From Devosia sp. ZB163 (GTDB lineage: Bacteria; Pseudomonadota; Alphaproteobacteria; Rhizobiales; Devosiaceae), in the NCBI RefSeq assembly GCF_028613635.1, contig NZ_JAQRMY010000002.1, positions 186,001 to 250,000 on the forward strand: a stretch of DNA of 64,000 nt, given 5' to 3'. Of the stretch, positions 39,200-48,765 are shown piece by piece (within the stretch, counting starts at the first letter, position 1; each line of letters starts with the position of its first letter). The translations under genes were made by a program, and so were the position numbers. The notes under the pieces were generated by a model. That model made no database searches. It was given only the letters and a program-made list of their open reading frames with translations, and was not told the DNA's origin.

Positions 39200-39621
39200 T
39201 AGGCCGCCTCAACCACGTCGCCATCGCCGTCCCCGATCTCGCCGCTGCCGCTGCGAAGTACCGCGACCTGCTCGGGGCCGACGTGCGCCATCCGCTCGAT
39301 CTGCCGGAGCACGGCGTCACAGTCGTCTTCGTCCACCTCGAGAACACCAAGATCGAGCTGATGACACCGCTCGGCCCGAACTCTCCAGTCGCGAGGTTTC
39401 TCGAAGCCAACCCCTCGGGTGGCATCCACCACGTCTGCTACGAGGTCCCGGACATTGCATCCTCCATCCGGACGCTGACCGAGGCCGGAGCGCGCGTCCT
39501 CGGTGACGGCAAGCCGAAGACCGGCGCACACGGCCTGCCGGTCGTCTTCATCCACCCCAAGGATTTCGACGGCACGCTGATCGAGCTCGAAGAAGTGAAG
39601 CCCGAGCTCCAGCCGGCCTGA
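39196..39621 (+). CDS. mce: Methylmalonyl-CoA epimerase
   Basis: Converts (S)- to (R)-methylmalonyl-CoA, supplying the mutase. It is a 141-residue VOC-fold protein. The metal ligands fit the family: His in LNHVAIAVPD, His in GGIHHVCYEV and Glu in GTLIELEEVKP. HPKDFDGTLIELEE is diagnostic for Mce. It completes the pcc-mutase-epimerase module and overlaps the preceding gene by ATGA. Confidence 0.93.
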   Translation: MIGRLNHVAIAVPDLAAAAAKYRDLLGADVRHPLDLPEHGVTVVFVHLENTKIELMTPLGPNSPVARFLEANPSGGIHHVCYEVPDIASSIRTLTEAGARVLGDGKPKTGAHGLPVVFIHPKDFDGTLIELEEVKPELQPA

Positions 39622-39676
39622 CTTATCCCCACGCCAGCCGGCCCGCCTATCCTCGGCTCACCAACCCGAGGACACC

Positions 39677-40519
39677 ATGACCACAAGCACCCACCTGAGG
39701 CTTCCCTTCATCCTCCCGGCGCAGGCCGGCAAACACATCACCCACAACGAGGCGATTGCCGCGCTCGATACGCTCACCCAGCTCGCCGTGCTCGATCGCG
39801 ACCTCGCGGCGCCGCCATCGAGCCCGCTGCCTGGTTCCCGCTATATCGTCGGCCCGTCGCCGGGCGGCGCATGGGCGGGCAAGTCGGGGCAGATCGCGGC
39901 TTGGGACGGAGCGGCGTGGTTGTTTCATGCTCCCGAACCCGGCTGGCTCGCCTTCCTCGTCGACGAAAGCGGCCTCGTCGTCTGGTCAGGCACAGCCTGG
40001 CTCCCGACCGTGGGTTTGAATGGCAGGGTGGCGCAGCTCGGCATCAACGGAGCGGCCGACACCACCAACCGGCTTGCCGTGAAGTCCGACGCCGTCCTCT
40101 TCAGCCACGACGACGTGACCCCCGGCACCGGTGACATCCGGCTTAACCTCAACAAGGCGTCCGCCGGCCATACGGCCAGTCTCGTCTACCAGACCGGCTC
40201 CTCCGGTCGTGCCGAACTGGGAACCGCGGGTGACGACAAGCTCCACCTGAAGGTGAGCGCCGATGGCAGTGCCTGGGCGGAGGCGCTCGTCGTCGATCCG
40301 GCGACCGCCCACGTCGGCATCGGCACGTCCACTCCGGCAGTGCATCTCGATGTCGACGGGCCCATTCGCACCAAAACCTACACGGTCGCCGGCGTCCCGT
40401 CCGCCGCCGTCGGGGCAGGGCAGTTGATCTACGTCGCGGACGAGATGGGCGGCGCGACGCTCGCCTTCTCGGACGGCACGGACTGGCGGCGGGTGAGCGA
40501 CCTTGCCGTGATCAGCTGA
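39677..40519 (+). CDS. DUF2793 domain protein (phage/GTA-tail-like)
   Basis: A 280-residue protein. The N-terminal 100 residues (LRLPFILPAQAGKHITHNEA, LDTLTQLAVLDRD, GQIAAWDGAAWLFHAPEPGW) match the DUF2793 pattern seen in gene-transfer-agent and phage tail proteins. The rest is a Gly/Thr-rich beta region (VGIGTSTPAVHLDVDG) of tail-fibre style ending in a short head. No other phage gene is nearby. It could be a domesticated surface or glycan-binding protein of the neighbouring polysaccharide locus; this is inference. Confidence 0.8.
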   Translation: MTTSTHLRLPFILPAQAGKHITHNEAIAALDTLTQLAVLDRDLAAPPSSPLPGSRYIVGPSPGGAWAGKSGQIAAWDGAAWLFHAPEPGWLAFLVDESGLVVWSGTAWLPTVGLNGRVAQLGINGAADTTNRLAVKSDAVLFSHDDVTPGTGDIRLNLNKASAGHTASLVYQTGSSGRAELGTAGDDKLHLKVSADGSAWAEALVVDPATAHVGIGTSTPAVHLDVDGPIRTKTYTVAGVPSAAVGAGQLIYVADEMGGATLAFSDGTDWRRVSDLAVIS

Positions 40520-40602
40520 TCACATTCCATATCATGGCATCGCGGCAATTGGCCTTGGCGCGCGCCTGTGCTAGGCGAGCGCCACTGTTCCTCGAGGCCT
40601 GA

Positions 40603-41388
40603 TTGTTCAAAATTCTCGCCAACGCGTTCGCCGACATGGCCGCCGCCTATGAGCGGCGTCGGGTCTGGATCACGCTCGCGACCGAGGATGTCGGCGACCA
40701 GCATCGGCGCACCGCGCTCGGTCCAATCTGGCTGCTGGTCAACTACTTCGCCTTCGCGGCCACCTTCATCTTCGTGTTCACGCCCAACCCGACGGCCGAG
40801 TTCGCCATCTACGTCGCGACGGGCCTCATGGTCTGGAACTACCTCACCGATTGCATCACGCAGTCGGTGACGCTGTTCGAGCGCGAGGAGAGCTTCATCA
40901 AGGGCACCAACCTGCCGCTCTCCGCCTATGTCATGCGCCTCACGCTGCAGAACCTGATCCGCGCCGTCTACGCCGTCATCGGCTGCGTCATCATCCTCGT
41001 CCTCGCGCAGGTGAACGTCACCTGGGACTGGATCTGGGCCGGGCTCGGCCTCGTCATCATCGTCGTCTGCTCGCCCGCGGTCATCGCCGTGTTCGGCTTC
41101 CTCGGCGTGTTCTTCCCCGACAGCCAGTTCATCGTCGCCAACCTGATGCGGGTGGCGATGTTCGCGACGCCGCTGTTCTGGACGCATGAGGGCGAGGGCG
41201 GGTTGCGCGGTGCGCTCTACTACTACAACCCGTTCACCTACTTCCTCGATCTCGTGCGCACCCCCATCGTCAACAACGCCATTCCGTTCACGGCGATCGG
41301 CATCAGCCTCGTCTTCACGCTTGCCATGTGGGCCATCGCCATCGTGCTGCTGGGCTCGCTGCGCAAGCAGGTGGCTCTGATCGTCTGA
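40603..41388 (+). CDS. Polysaccharide ABC exporter permease (Wzm-type)
   Basis: An inner-membrane permease of 261 residues and about six helices, of the ABC-2 type that exports O-antigen or capsular chains. An N-terminal amphipathic segment (RRRVWITLATEDVGDQHRRT) precedes LGPIWLLVNYFAFAATFIF, and a late FATPLFWTHEGEGGLRGALYYYNPF segment is typical of the family. It starts at TTG 40603. Its stop shares a base with the ATG of the ATPase gene. Confidence 0.9.
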   Translation: MFKILANAFADMAAAYERRRVWITLATEDVGDQHRRTALGPIWLLVNYFAFAATFIFVFTPNPTAEFAIYVATGLMVWNYLTDCITQSVTLFEREESFIKGTNLPLSAYVMRLTLQNLIRAVYAVIGCVIILVLAQVNVTWDWIWAGLGLVIIVVCSPAVIAVFGFLGVFFPDSQFIVANLMRVAMFATPLFWTHEGEGGLRGALYYYNPFTYFLDLVRTPIVNNAIPFTAIGISLVFTLAMWAIAIVLLGSLRKQVALIV

Positions 41389-42131
41389 TGGTCTCGATTT
41401 CCGCCCACGATCTCCGCCTCGTCTACCAGGTCCGCGAGAAGCTGACCCTGAGGCCGCGCGACCGGCGCATGACGCGCACTGGTGGCACCATCTCCGGTTC
41501 CGGCAGCCGCCGCTTCGTCACCGCGCTCGATGGCGTCAGCTTCGAGCTCTCGGCGGGCGATCGCCTCGGCCTCGTCGGCTCCAACGGCGCCGGCAAGACG
41601 ACGCTGCTCAAGGTGCTCTACGGCATCTATGAGCCGAGCGGCGGCAGTCTCGATATCCGCGGCAAGGTCGATGCGCTGTTCAACATCAACCTCGGCTTCC
41701 GCGCCGAAGCGACGGGGCGACGCAACATCCTGCTGCGCGGCCTGATCAACGGCTGGAACGAGGATGAGATTGGCGCGCGTACCGAGGAGATCATCGAGTT
41801 CTCCGAGCTCGGCGATTTCATCGACATGCCGTTCAAGAGCTACAGCCAGGGCATGGGCGCGCGCCTCGCCTTCTCGATCGCGACGACGCTCGAACCCCAG
41901 ATACTGCTCATGGACGAGTGGATCGGCGCCGGCGACGCCGATTTCCAAACCAAGGCCAAGCGCCGGATGGATGAGCTGGCCGAGAAGGCCGGCATCATCG
42001 TGCTCGCCAGCCACCAGCCCGATCTCATCGAGCGCACCTGCAACAAGGTGCTCCAGCTCGAGCACGGCAAGGTGGTGAGGTTCGGCCCGCTCGAGGTCCA
42101 GGAGAAGCCGGCAGCCGCCAACTCGGCCTAG
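41388..42131 (+). CDS. Polysaccharide ABC exporter ATPase (Wzt-type, short)
   Basis: A 247-residue ATPase. Walker A is GSNGAGKTT at 64-72, the signature YSQGMGARLAFS, and Walker B ILLMDEWIGAGD, the variant found in O-antigen and teichoic-acid exporters. There is no C-terminal carbohydrate-binding domain, so export is probably not coupled to a chain-end cap. The start ATG 41388 overlaps the permease stop (TGATG). The stop overlaps the convergent rgpF-like gene by four bases. Confidence 0.92.
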   Translation: MVSISAHDLRLVYQVREKLTLRPRDRRMTRTGGTISGSGSRRFVTALDGVSFELSAGDRLGLVGSNGAGKTTLLKVLYGIYEPSGGSLDIRGKVDALFNINLGFRAEATGRRNILLRGLINGWNEDEIGARTEEIIEFSELGDFIDMPFKSYSQGMGARLAFSIATTLEPQILLMDEWIGAGDADFQTKAKRRMDELAEKAGIIVLASHQPDLIERTCNKVLQLEHGKVVRFGPLEVQEKPAAANSA

Positions 42132-43354
42132 ATGTAGCCGACTGCCAGCATCATGCGCTGGGCCAGGTTCCAGTGCTGCTGCGGCACGCCGCGTCGCGTG
42201 CACATCGCGAAGAACTCGTCATACTCCTCGGCCGACATGCTCGGTGCAAAGGCGGAGAGTTCGCCCACGCCGTAGATGCCGCGCAGCACGAGGTCCGCCT
42301 TGATGATCGGGCAGTTGAGGTGCTTGACCAGCGGCAACGCCCCCCAGTGGATTTGGCTGCCGCGGAACACGAAGTCCATGAGGCTCCGCTCGAGCTGCTT
42401 GCGATAGTTCGCGGAAACCAGCCGGCGCACGTCGCCCGCATCAGTATCGGCCAGCGAAGCTGCGGCCTCGATCGGCAGCGGCGCATCGCGGTTGGTGGAG
42501 CTCTCACCGCGCGTTTCGAACCACTGCGATGCCGTTTGGTGCAGCTTGCGGAGCGCATCGCGCTCGTTGAAGTGCCCGGGCATCTGCGACGCGGTGAGGA
42601 TGAGCTCGGTGGTCGGCAGTTCGGCCAGCGCCTCACCAAGCTTGCGCGGCGAATAGACCACCGTGGGGTTCACACCGATCGCGCCGATCACGGTTCGGTT
42701 GAGCGCGATCTCGCCGGTGCGGATGACCTTGGGTCGCAGCTCGCTCAGCTGGTAGTTCTCCCAGAACTTGCGGAAATGCGGGCTCTGGAACACGCGTGGC
42801 CCGAAGCCGAGCGCATAGCTGCCGACGTGGTAGCCGAACTCGTGGTTTTCGGCCGCCCCGACATAGTCCTTGCTGGTGTCGCTCAACGCCGTGAAGAAGG
42901 CCTCGAGCCCGCCCGAGCGGTAGAACACGCTGTCGTTGACGATCAGGATGCGCTCGGGCTGGAAGGTGTCTAGCACATGCAGCACGCCGGTCCTGTAGCC
43001 GCCGAAATCGCGGCCGATATTGCGCCGCACGATGACTGTGTGCGCCACGGAGTCGATCAGCGGCAGGTCGGCCTCGGGAATGGCGCCGTTGCTGATGATG
43101 ACGAGGTTGACTCCCTGCGCCTCCAGCGCCTTCAGCGCGCGGATGGCAGATGCCGGCAGTTTCTGCCGCGGAAACAGATGGAATACGCAGAAGGTGCCCG
43201 TCGTTGCGTCGCGCAGCTGGCGCTTCGACAGCACGTCACCGTGGCGCTTCAGTTCCTGCGCATTGCGAAAGTCGAGATAGGCGAACCAGGGGTAGAAAAT
43301 GATCCGGATCAGCACCTGCAACACGCTGATCACGGCACGGCGCAAAAGCCACAT
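42128..43354 (-). CDS. Rhamnan synthesis protein F (RgpF-like)
   Basis: A 408-residue protein of the rhamnan synthesis F family associated with rhamnose-glucose surface polysaccharides. It opens with a hydrophobic segment (LLRRAVISVLQVLIRIIF), followed by a glycosyltransferase-like core with NIGRDFGGYRTGV, ILIVNDSVFY and YVGAAENHEFGYHVGSYALG. The last two blocks are typical of this family, which often sits next to dTDP-rhamnose genes and Wzm/Wzt, as here. ATG 43354 is used; the longer frame would run into rfbC. One base separates it from the rfbC stop. Confidence 0.85.
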   Translation of the reverse strand: MWLLRRAVISVLQVLIRIIFYPWFAYLDFRNAQELKRHGDVLSKRQLRDATTGTFCVFHLFPRQKLPASAIRALKALEAQGVNLVIISNGAIPEADLPLIDSVAHTVIVRRNIGRDFGGYRTGVLHVLDTFQPERILIVNDSVFYRSGGLEAFFTALSDTSKDYVGAAENHEFGYHVGSYALGFGPRVFQSPHFRKFWENYQLSELRPKVIRTGEIALNRTVIGAIGVNPTVVYSPRKLGEALAELPTTELILTASQMPGHFNERDALRKLHQTASQWFETRGESSTNRDAPLPIEAAASLADTDAGDVRRLVSANYRKQLERSLMDFVFRGSQIHWGALPLVKHLNCPIIKADLVLRGIYGVGELSAFAPSMSAEEYDEFFAMCTRRGVPQQHWNLAQRMMLAVGYI

Positions 43355-43355
43355 G

Positions 43356-43919
43356 CTAGCTCTGGTCTCCAGGACCGGGAAGGTCCGCGTCTTTGATCCC
43401 CGGGGCGGCCGCATCCTTGCCCGACAGGATCGGCGGCGTCGTCAGCGGCCAGGCGATCCCGACATCGGGGTCGTCCCAGCGGATGGCGCGCTCGCTCGCC
43501 CCACTCCAGAAATCCGTGGTTTTGTAGAGAAACTCCGTGCCCTCCTCAAGGGCGAGGAACCCGTGCGCGAAACCGGCCGGAATCCAGAACTGCTTGCGGT
43601 TCTCGGCGCTGAGCTCGACTGCCGCCCATTTGCCGAAGCTCGGGGAGTCGTGCCGGATGTCGAGGGCGACATCCCACGCCGCCCCTCGGGCGACCCGGAC
43701 GAGCTTGCCCTGCGCGTGCGGCGGCAGCTGGTAATGCAGCCCGCGCACCACGCCCTTGCGGCTCTGCGACTGGTTGTCCTGCACGAACTGGCCCGTGAAC
43801 CCGGTCGCCTCGCGGAACACCCGATCGTTGAAGCTCTCGAAGAAGGCACCGCGATCGTCAGCGAACACCTTCGGCTCGAAAACCATGAGCCCGTCGATGT
43901 CGAGTTTGGTTACTTGCAT
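43356..43919 (-). CDS. rfbC: dTDP-4-dehydrorhamnose 3,5-epimerase
   Basis: Third enzyme of dTDP-L-rhamnose synthesis, a cupin-fold protein of 187 residues. VFADDRGAFFESFNDRVF, the catalytic His block GVVRGLHYQLPPHAQGK, and PAGFAHGFLALEEGTEFLYK are all intact. Its ATG shares one base with the rfbA stop. The order rfbB-D-A-C on the minus strand is a complete dTDP-rhamnose pathway. Confidence 0.95.
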   Translation of the reverse strand: MQVTKLDIDGLMVFEPKVFADDRGAFFESFNDRVFREATGFTGQFVQDNQSQSRKGVVRGLHYQLPPHAQGKLVRVARGAAWDVALDIRHDSPSFGKWAAVELSAENRKQFWIPAGFAHGFLALEEGTEFLYKTTDFWSGASERAIRWDDPDVGIAWPLTTPPILSGKDAAAPGIKDADLPGPGDQS

Positions 43920-44800
43920 CAGTCGCGGCCCTCGCGCAGGATCTGCAGCAGGTACGTGCCGTAGCCGCTCTTCTTCAGCGGCTCGGCCAGCCGCTCGAGC
44001 GCCTCGTCGTCGATCCAGCCGTTGCGCCAGGCGATCTCCTCGGGGCAGGCCACCTTGAAACCCTGTCGCTTCTCTAGCGTCGCGATGAACTGCCCCGCTT
44101 CGAGCAGCGAGTCGTGCGTACCGGTGTCGAGCCAGGCAAAGCCCCGGCCCATAAGTTCGACATTCAGCTCGCCTCGCTCGAGATAGAGCCGGTTGAGGTC
44201 GGTGATCTCGATCTCGCCCCGCGCCGAAGGCTTCAGCGAGCGGGCCAGTTCCACCACCTGCTCGTCATAGTAGTAGAGCCCGGTGACGGCGTAGTTCGAC
44301 TTCGGCTGCACGGGTTTTTCTTCGATCGAAACCGCCGTCCGCTTGCCGTTGAACTCCACCACGCCATAACGGCCCGGATCATTCACGTGGTAGGCGAAGA
44401 CGCTCGCCCCGAGCCGGCGCTGGTCGGCGCTGCCCAGGAGCTTGCTGAGGTCGTGCCCGAAGAAGATATTGTCGCCGAGGATCAGCGTCGAACTGCGGTC
44501 GCGCACGAAATCGGCGCCGAGCAGGAATGCCTCGGCGAGGCCGCCCGGGCTGGGCTGCACCACATAGCTGAACGACATCCCCCAGCGCCCGCCGTCGCCC
44601 AGCAGCGTCTTGAAGCGCGGCAGGTCTTCGGGCGTCGAGATGATCAGCACCTCGCGCAGGCCGCCATGCATGAGTGTCGACAGCGGATAGTAGATCATCG
44701 GCTTGTCGTAGACCGGCAGCAGTTGCTTGGAGACGGTCAGCGTTGCCGGGTGCAGGCGCGTGCCGGCGCCGCCGGCGAGAATGATCCCGCGTCGCGTCAT
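43919..44800 (-). CDS. rfbA: Glucose-1-phosphate thymidylyltransferase
   Basis: First enzyme of dTDP-L-rhamnose synthesis: glucose 1-phosphate plus dTTP gives dTDP-glucose. It has 293 residues with the pyrophosphorylase loop [44 protein letters not shown] (metal Asp) and [20 protein letters not shown], all typical of RmlA. It overlaps rfbD by ATGA. Confidence 0.95.
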   Translation of the reverse strand: MTRRGIILAGGAGTRLHPATLTVSKQLLPVYDKPMIYYPLSTLMHGGLREVLIISTPEDLPRFKTLLGDGGRWGMSFSYVVQPSPGGLAEAFLLGADFVRDRSSTLILGDNIFFGHDLSKLLGSADQRRLGASVFAYHVNDPGRYGVVEFNGKRTAVSIEEKPVQPKSNYAVTGLYYYDEQVVELARSLKPSARGEIEITDLNRLYLERGELNVELMGRGFAWLDTGTHDSLLEAGQFIATLEKRQGFKVACPEEIAWRNGWIDDEALERLAEPLKKSGYGTYLLQILREGRD

Positions 44801-45693
44801 CGAGCGGTCTCCGGAAGGATCGTGTTGAGCGTACCCATCACGTCGTCCTGCCAGTTCGGCAGGTCGATTGCCAGCGCATCCCGGAGCTTTCGGGTGGAAA
44901 GTCGTGAGTTGAGCGGACGTTGGGCCGGGGTTGGGAACGCCGAGGTCGGTACCGGCAGCACCTTGTCGGGTGTCGCCTTGAGCGGAAATCCGCGTGCCAG
45001 CGCCTCGCCGATGACGAAGCGCGCATAGCCGTTCCAGCTCGTCTCGCCCGACGCCGTCAGGTGGTAGATCCCTTCGGCGATCGGACGGTCGCGCTCGATC
45101 TGCAGGATCGCACGCTGCGTGATCTCGGCGATCAGCCGCGCGCTGGTCGGCGCCCCCACCTGGTCGTCGATCACCCGCAGCTCGTTGCGCGACTGCGCGA
45201 GGCTCAGCATCTTGGCGATGAAGTTGTGACGCCCCGGCGCGTGCACCCAGCTCGTGCGGAAGATCAGGTACTTCGCACCGCTTCCTGCAATCGCACGTTC
45301 GCCCGCCAGCTTGGTCGCGCCATAGACGTTGAGCGGCCCGGTCGCATCATCCTCGACATAGGGCTCCGCCTTGGCGCCATCGAACACGTAGTCGGTCGAA
45401 TAGTGGATCAGCCACGCTCCACTGGCGGCGGCCGCTGCGGCCAGCGCGGCAGGGGAGTCGGCATTCACCAGCCGGGCCACGTCCGGCTCGCTCTCCGCCT
45501 TGTCCACGGCGGTGTATGCCGCAGCGTTGACGATCACGTCCGGCGCCTCGCGCTTCACCAGCGCGGCCAGCCCCGCCGGGTGGGCGAGGTCGGCGCCCTT
45601 GCGGCCAAAGGCGACGATCGCGTGATCGGCCGCCAGCACGCCCGTCAGCGCCGTGCCGACCTGACCGTCGCGGCCCAGGATCAGGATCTTCAT
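44797..45693 (-). CDS. rfbD: dTDP-4-dehydrorhamnose reductase
   Basis: Last enzyme of dTDP-L-rhamnose synthesis. It is a 298-residue short-chain reductase with [10 protein letters not shown] near the N-terminus, [15 protein letters not shown], the catalytic YSTDYVFDG with [10 protein letters not shown] (Tyr-Lys pair), and [14 protein letters not shown]. It overlaps rfbB by ATGA. Confidence 0.95.
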   Translation of the reverse strand: MKILILGRDGQVGTALTGVLAADHAIVAFGRKGADLAHPAGLAALVKREAPDVIVNAAAYTAVDKAESEPDVARLVNADSPAALAAAAAASGAWLIHYSTDYVFDGAKAEPYVEDDATGPLNVYGATKLAGERAIAGSGAKYLIFRTSWVHAPGRHNFIAKMLSLAQSRNELRVIDDQVGAPTSARLIAEITQRAILQIERDRPIAEGIYHLTASGETSWNGYARFVIGEALARGFPLKATPDKVLPVPTSAFPTPAQRPLNSRLSTRKLRDALAIDLPNWQDDVMGTLNTILPETAR

Positions 45694-46748
45694 CCGTACT
45701 GCCTCTTGATCCAGTCCCGGTAGGCGCCGCTGGTCACGTCGTCTACCCAGCTCGCGTTGCCGAGGTACCAGTCCACAGTCCGCGCGATCCCTTCGGTAAA
45801 GCTCGTCGCCGGCCGCCAGCCCAGCTCGCGCTCGATCTTGCGCGCATCGATGGCATAGCGCCGGTCATGGCCGGGCCTGTCGGTGACATGCGTGATCTGG
45901 TTCGCGTAGCTCGTGCCGTCCGCCTTGGGCCGCCTCGCGTCGAGCAGCGTGCAGATCGTCCGCACCACCTCGATATTGGTCTTCTGGTTGTCGCCGCCGA
46001 CATTGTACGTCTCGCCAGGCATACCGGCCTCGAGCACGCGCCGCAGCGCCGAGCAGTGGTCGCCGACATAGAGCCAGTCGCGCACCTGCAGTCCGTCGCC
46101 GTAGACCGGCAAAGCCTTGTTCGCCAACGCGTTATGGATCACCAGCGGAATCAGTTTCTCAGGAAACTGCAGCGGCCCGTAGTTGTTGGAACAGTTGGTC
46201 ACCAGCACCGGCAGCCCGTACGTCTCGCGGTAGGCGCGCACGAGATGGTCGGACGAAGCCTTCGAAGCCGCATAGGGACTGTTCGGCTGGTAGGGATTGG
46301 TCTCGGCAAAGGCCGGATCGGCCGGCCCCAGCGTGCCGTACACCTCATCGGTCGAGACGTGCAGGAACCGGAAGTCCTGCCGCGCGCCGTCGCCTAGCGC
46401 GGCGAGATGGTTGCGCACCGCCTCAAGCAGCCCCAGCGTGCCCATCACATTGGTCTCGAAGAACGGCGCCGGACCCGAGATGGAACGGTCCACGTGGCTC
46501 TCGGCGGCGAAGTTTACCACCGCCCGGATATCGTGGCTGCGCAGCAGCCGTCCGACCAGCGCCTGGTCGCCGATCGAGCCATGCACGAACGTGTGGCGCG
46601 CGTCGCCATTGAGCGGCGCGAGGCTGGCGAGGTTTCCCGCATAGGTGAGCGCGTCGAGGGTGACCACCGGCTCGTTGCCGGCCGTGAGCCAGTCGAGCAC
46701 GTAGTTCGCACCGATGAAGCCGGCACCGCCGGTCACCAGGATCGTCAT
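45690..46748 (-). CDS. rfbB: dTDP-glucose 4,6-dehydratase
   Basis: Second enzyme of dTDP-L-rhamnose synthesis, 352 residues. The NAD-binding motif is GGAGFIGANYV at the N-terminus. FAAESHVDRSI, STDEVYGTLG, the catalytic YAASKAS and TNCSNNYGPLQFPEKLIP are classic RmlB blocks. It is the first gene of the rfbBDAC set. A 63-base gap separates it from the upstream glycosyltransferase gene, so a promoter could lie there. Confidence 0.96.
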   Translation of the reverse strand: MTILVTGGAGFIGANYVLDWLTAGNEPVVTLDALTYAGNLASLAPLNGDARHTFVHGSIGDQALVGRLLRSHDIRAVVNFAAESHVDRSISGPAPFFETNVMGTLGLLEAVRNHLAALGDGARQDFRFLHVSTDEVYGTLGPADPAFAETNPYQPNSPYAASKASSDHLVRAYRETYGLPVLVTNCSNNYGPLQFPEKLIPLVIHNALANKALPVYGDGLQVRDWLYVGDHCSALRRVLEAGMPGETYNVGGDNQKTNIEVVRTICTLLDARRPKADGTSYANQITHVTDRPGHDRRYAIDARKIERELGWRPATSFTEGIARTVDWYLGNASWVDDVTSGAYRDWIKRQYG

Positions 46749-46811
46749 ATGGGTCAGTTTCCTTTCGCCGCACGGGAACTTAGCGCGAATGCTTGCGGCG
46801 TACTATCAGCG

Positions 46812-47903
46812 TCAGAGCTTCCCCAAAAGCCCCGCCGCGTAGAGTGAAATCTGCCCGATGCGAGATTGGCGGTAGACGCCAGACCTCTTGAGGCTCGCGA
46901 TGCGCTCCCGCAAAGGGGCGGTGCGTGCCCGACGGAAGGCTTCCAACGTGGCCAGGGACTCCGGCGTCAGCAGGTCGCGGCAGGCCTCGAGCGCCGCGAC
47001 ATTCTCTTCGTTCCAGCGGCGGAAGCGCCCGCCGAACGCCGCAAGTATCCGCCGCATCTGCGCTTTCAGGCCGTGGTTCGAACCCACGAGGTTCCCGGCA
47101 TGCTGCCGGTAGCGCACATGCGGCGTCTCCGAATAGGTGACGTCCCCGCCAGCGCCCGTAACGATCAGGTACGAGAACCAGTCGTGGCTGACAAAGCCGG
47201 TGCGGCGCGCTGCTTCGCGCATCAGCCGGTGCGCGGCGCGGTTCATCACCATCGTGTTGCCGCCGCCGATGCTCTGCACCAGGGCGTTCGAGAACTCGGG
47301 CGGCCGCCGGAACAGTGGCGAGCGATCGAACTCGTGTCCCCACTCGTCGGCTATGATGGTCCGCGCGCAGTAGAGGGCAGGGCGGTCGCCGCTCCTCGCG
47401 AGAATGCTCGCGGCGGCCCGTGTCTTGTCCTTGAGCCAGATGTCGTCCTGGTCGCAGAAACAGACATAGTCCGCATCGACTTCGGGGTTGATCATCAGCG
47501 AGCGGAAGTTGTCGGCAAAGCCCCGATCCGGGCCGCTGAGCACGACGAACTTCCCGCGCCGCCAGCGTCGCGCCCACCGGGCGAGCACGCCCAGCGTGCC
47601 ATCCGACGATCCGTCGTCAGAGGCCCAGATATCGATATGCGTCCAGCTCTGCGCCTCGATTGAGCTCAACTGCTCGTCGATGAAGCGTTCGCCCTGATAG
47701 GTCGCCAGGAGAACGGCAAGCCGATTGCCGGTGGACGGGGTGGTACCCACTCCGATTTCGTCAGCTTCGATCACGGACGCTTCTTGCTGCTCAGAGGGCG
47801 GGGTGCCCTGCGTGGCGGGATAGGTTGGAGAGGCGAGATGGATATTCAAGATATCCACACTCCGGCAATTGTGCGGCGCAACATAGTCAGCCGATTTCAA
47901 CAC
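46812..47903 (-). CDS. Family 2 glycosyltransferase
   Basis: A 363-residue GT-A enzyme, probably adding rhamnose or another sugar to the exported chain. The core begins at about residue 62 with LAVLLATYQGERFIDEQL, followed by WASDDGSSDGT, the DXD-like CFCDQDDIW, and VSHDWFSYL. This pattern is common in rhamnosyltransferases of surface-glycan loci. The start is uncertain: GTG 47903 is the longest; TTG 47849, preceded by GGAG, would remove 18 residues that lack homology. Confidence 0.88.
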   Translation of the reverse strand: MLKSADYVAPHNCRSVDILNIHLASPTYPATQGTPPSEQQEASVIEADEIGVGTTPSTGNRLAVLLATYQGERFIDEQLSSIEAQSWTHIDIWASDDGSSDGTLGVLARWARRWRRGKFVVLSGPDRGFADNFRSLMINPEVDADYVCFCDQDDIWLKDKTRAAASILARSGDRPALYCARTIIADEWGHEFDRSPLFRRPPEFSNALVQSIGGGNTMVMNRAAHRLMREAARRTGFVSHDWFSYLIVTGAGGDVTYSETPHVRYRQHAGNLVGSNHGLKAQMRRILAAFGGRFRRWNEENVAALEACRDLLTPESLATLEAFRRARTAPLRERIASLKRSGVYRQSRIGQISLYAAGLLGKL

Positions 47904-47952
47904 TCAAGCGCCGAATCCGGTTGCACGCCCGCTGCTTTTGGTGCGGCAGTGG

Positions 47953-48696
47953 TTAAGACCGTGCAAGCGCCGTGCGCATATGTGCCTCGATCAGCCGCAC
48001 CCCCGTCCAGCCGAGTTCGGCCGACGCCTCCCGGGCGCTCTCGGTGTACCACTTCCCCCCATCGAGTCGCGCCATCTCCACCGCCTCCGGGCAAAGCGCC
48101 AGCATCAGCGATGTCTCGCCGATTCCTGCATGGTCGAACGGATACTGCGCGATGATCTCCGGCGTCATCAGCGGATGGCCCTTGATCCAGTTGAACGGGT
48201 CGTCGCCGGTCGACTGCTGTGCGTAATAGTCGCGCATGGCGGGGTTTCCCCACCATCCCTCGCCATGCAACTCCTCGAGCCAGGCAAAGATCACCTGCCG
48301 CGCCGCGAACTTGAAGCTCAAGTCAGTCGGCATCCCCACTGCGAAGTTCTCGCTCTGGTGGTGGATGAAGAAGTGGATGTTGCGGAACCCGATCCGCAAC
48401 AGGCTGCGGAACAGTTCGGCCGCGAACGGCGCCAGCGCCTGCTGTCCCACCTGGATCGAGCCATTGCCCTCTGGCGGCTCCACGGCATAGCTCGCTGCCC
48501 CATAGTAGAAGGGCGGCAGGATCACGATGTCCGTATCGGCTTCGATCCGATCGAGCATCTTGATGACCGCAAGCGTATCCATGCCCACCGCCATGTGCTC
48601 GCCGTGGTACTCCAGCACCCCCAGCGGCAGCACCACCGGCCAGCGCTCCTCGATTGCCCGCCTGATCTGGTGCGGCAGCATCATCTCGTAGCGCAT
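47953..48696 (-). CDS. Creatininase-family hydrolase
   Basis: A 247-residue metal-dependent amidohydrolase of the creatininase fold. The ligand pattern is present: VVLPLGVLEYHGEHMAVGMDT near the N-terminus, NIHFFIHHQSENFAVG, and DHAGIGETSLMLAL (the last Glu ligand). Besides creatininase, the family includes lactonases and mycofactocin-linked peptidases. The open frame reaches 49053, but ATG 48696 follows GAGGGAG and starts at the conserved domain. It is divergent from the RbsD/FucU gene over a 69-base gap. Confidence 0.88.
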   Translation of the reverse strand: MRYEMMLPHQIRRAIEERWPVVLPLGVLEYHGEHMAVGMDTLAVIKMLDRIEADTDIVILPPFYYGAASYAVEPPEGNGSIQVGQQALAPFAAELFRSLLRIGFRNIHFFIHHQSENFAVGMPTDLSFKFAARQVIFAWLEELHGEGWWGNPAMRDYYAQQSTGDDPFNWIKGHPLMTPEIIAQYPFDHAGIGETSLMLALCPEAVEMARLDGGKWYTESAREASAELGWTGVRLIEAHMRTALARS

Positions 48697-48765
48697 CCCG
48701 AACTCCCTCGCTTGCGCATCCCCTCTTTCCGTGGACACTAACGGCACCGAGGGAGGGAGGAAATC

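Noticed and set aside
39677-40519. Prophage or gene-transfer-agent cluster suggested by DUF2793
   Set aside because: No terminase, portal, capsid or other tail gene occurs in the window.
47080-47100. GTGGTTCGAACCCAC resembles the T-arm of a tRNA
   Set aside because: It lies inside the glycosyltransferase gene in a well-conserved frame, and no acceptor, D or anticodon arms fit around it.
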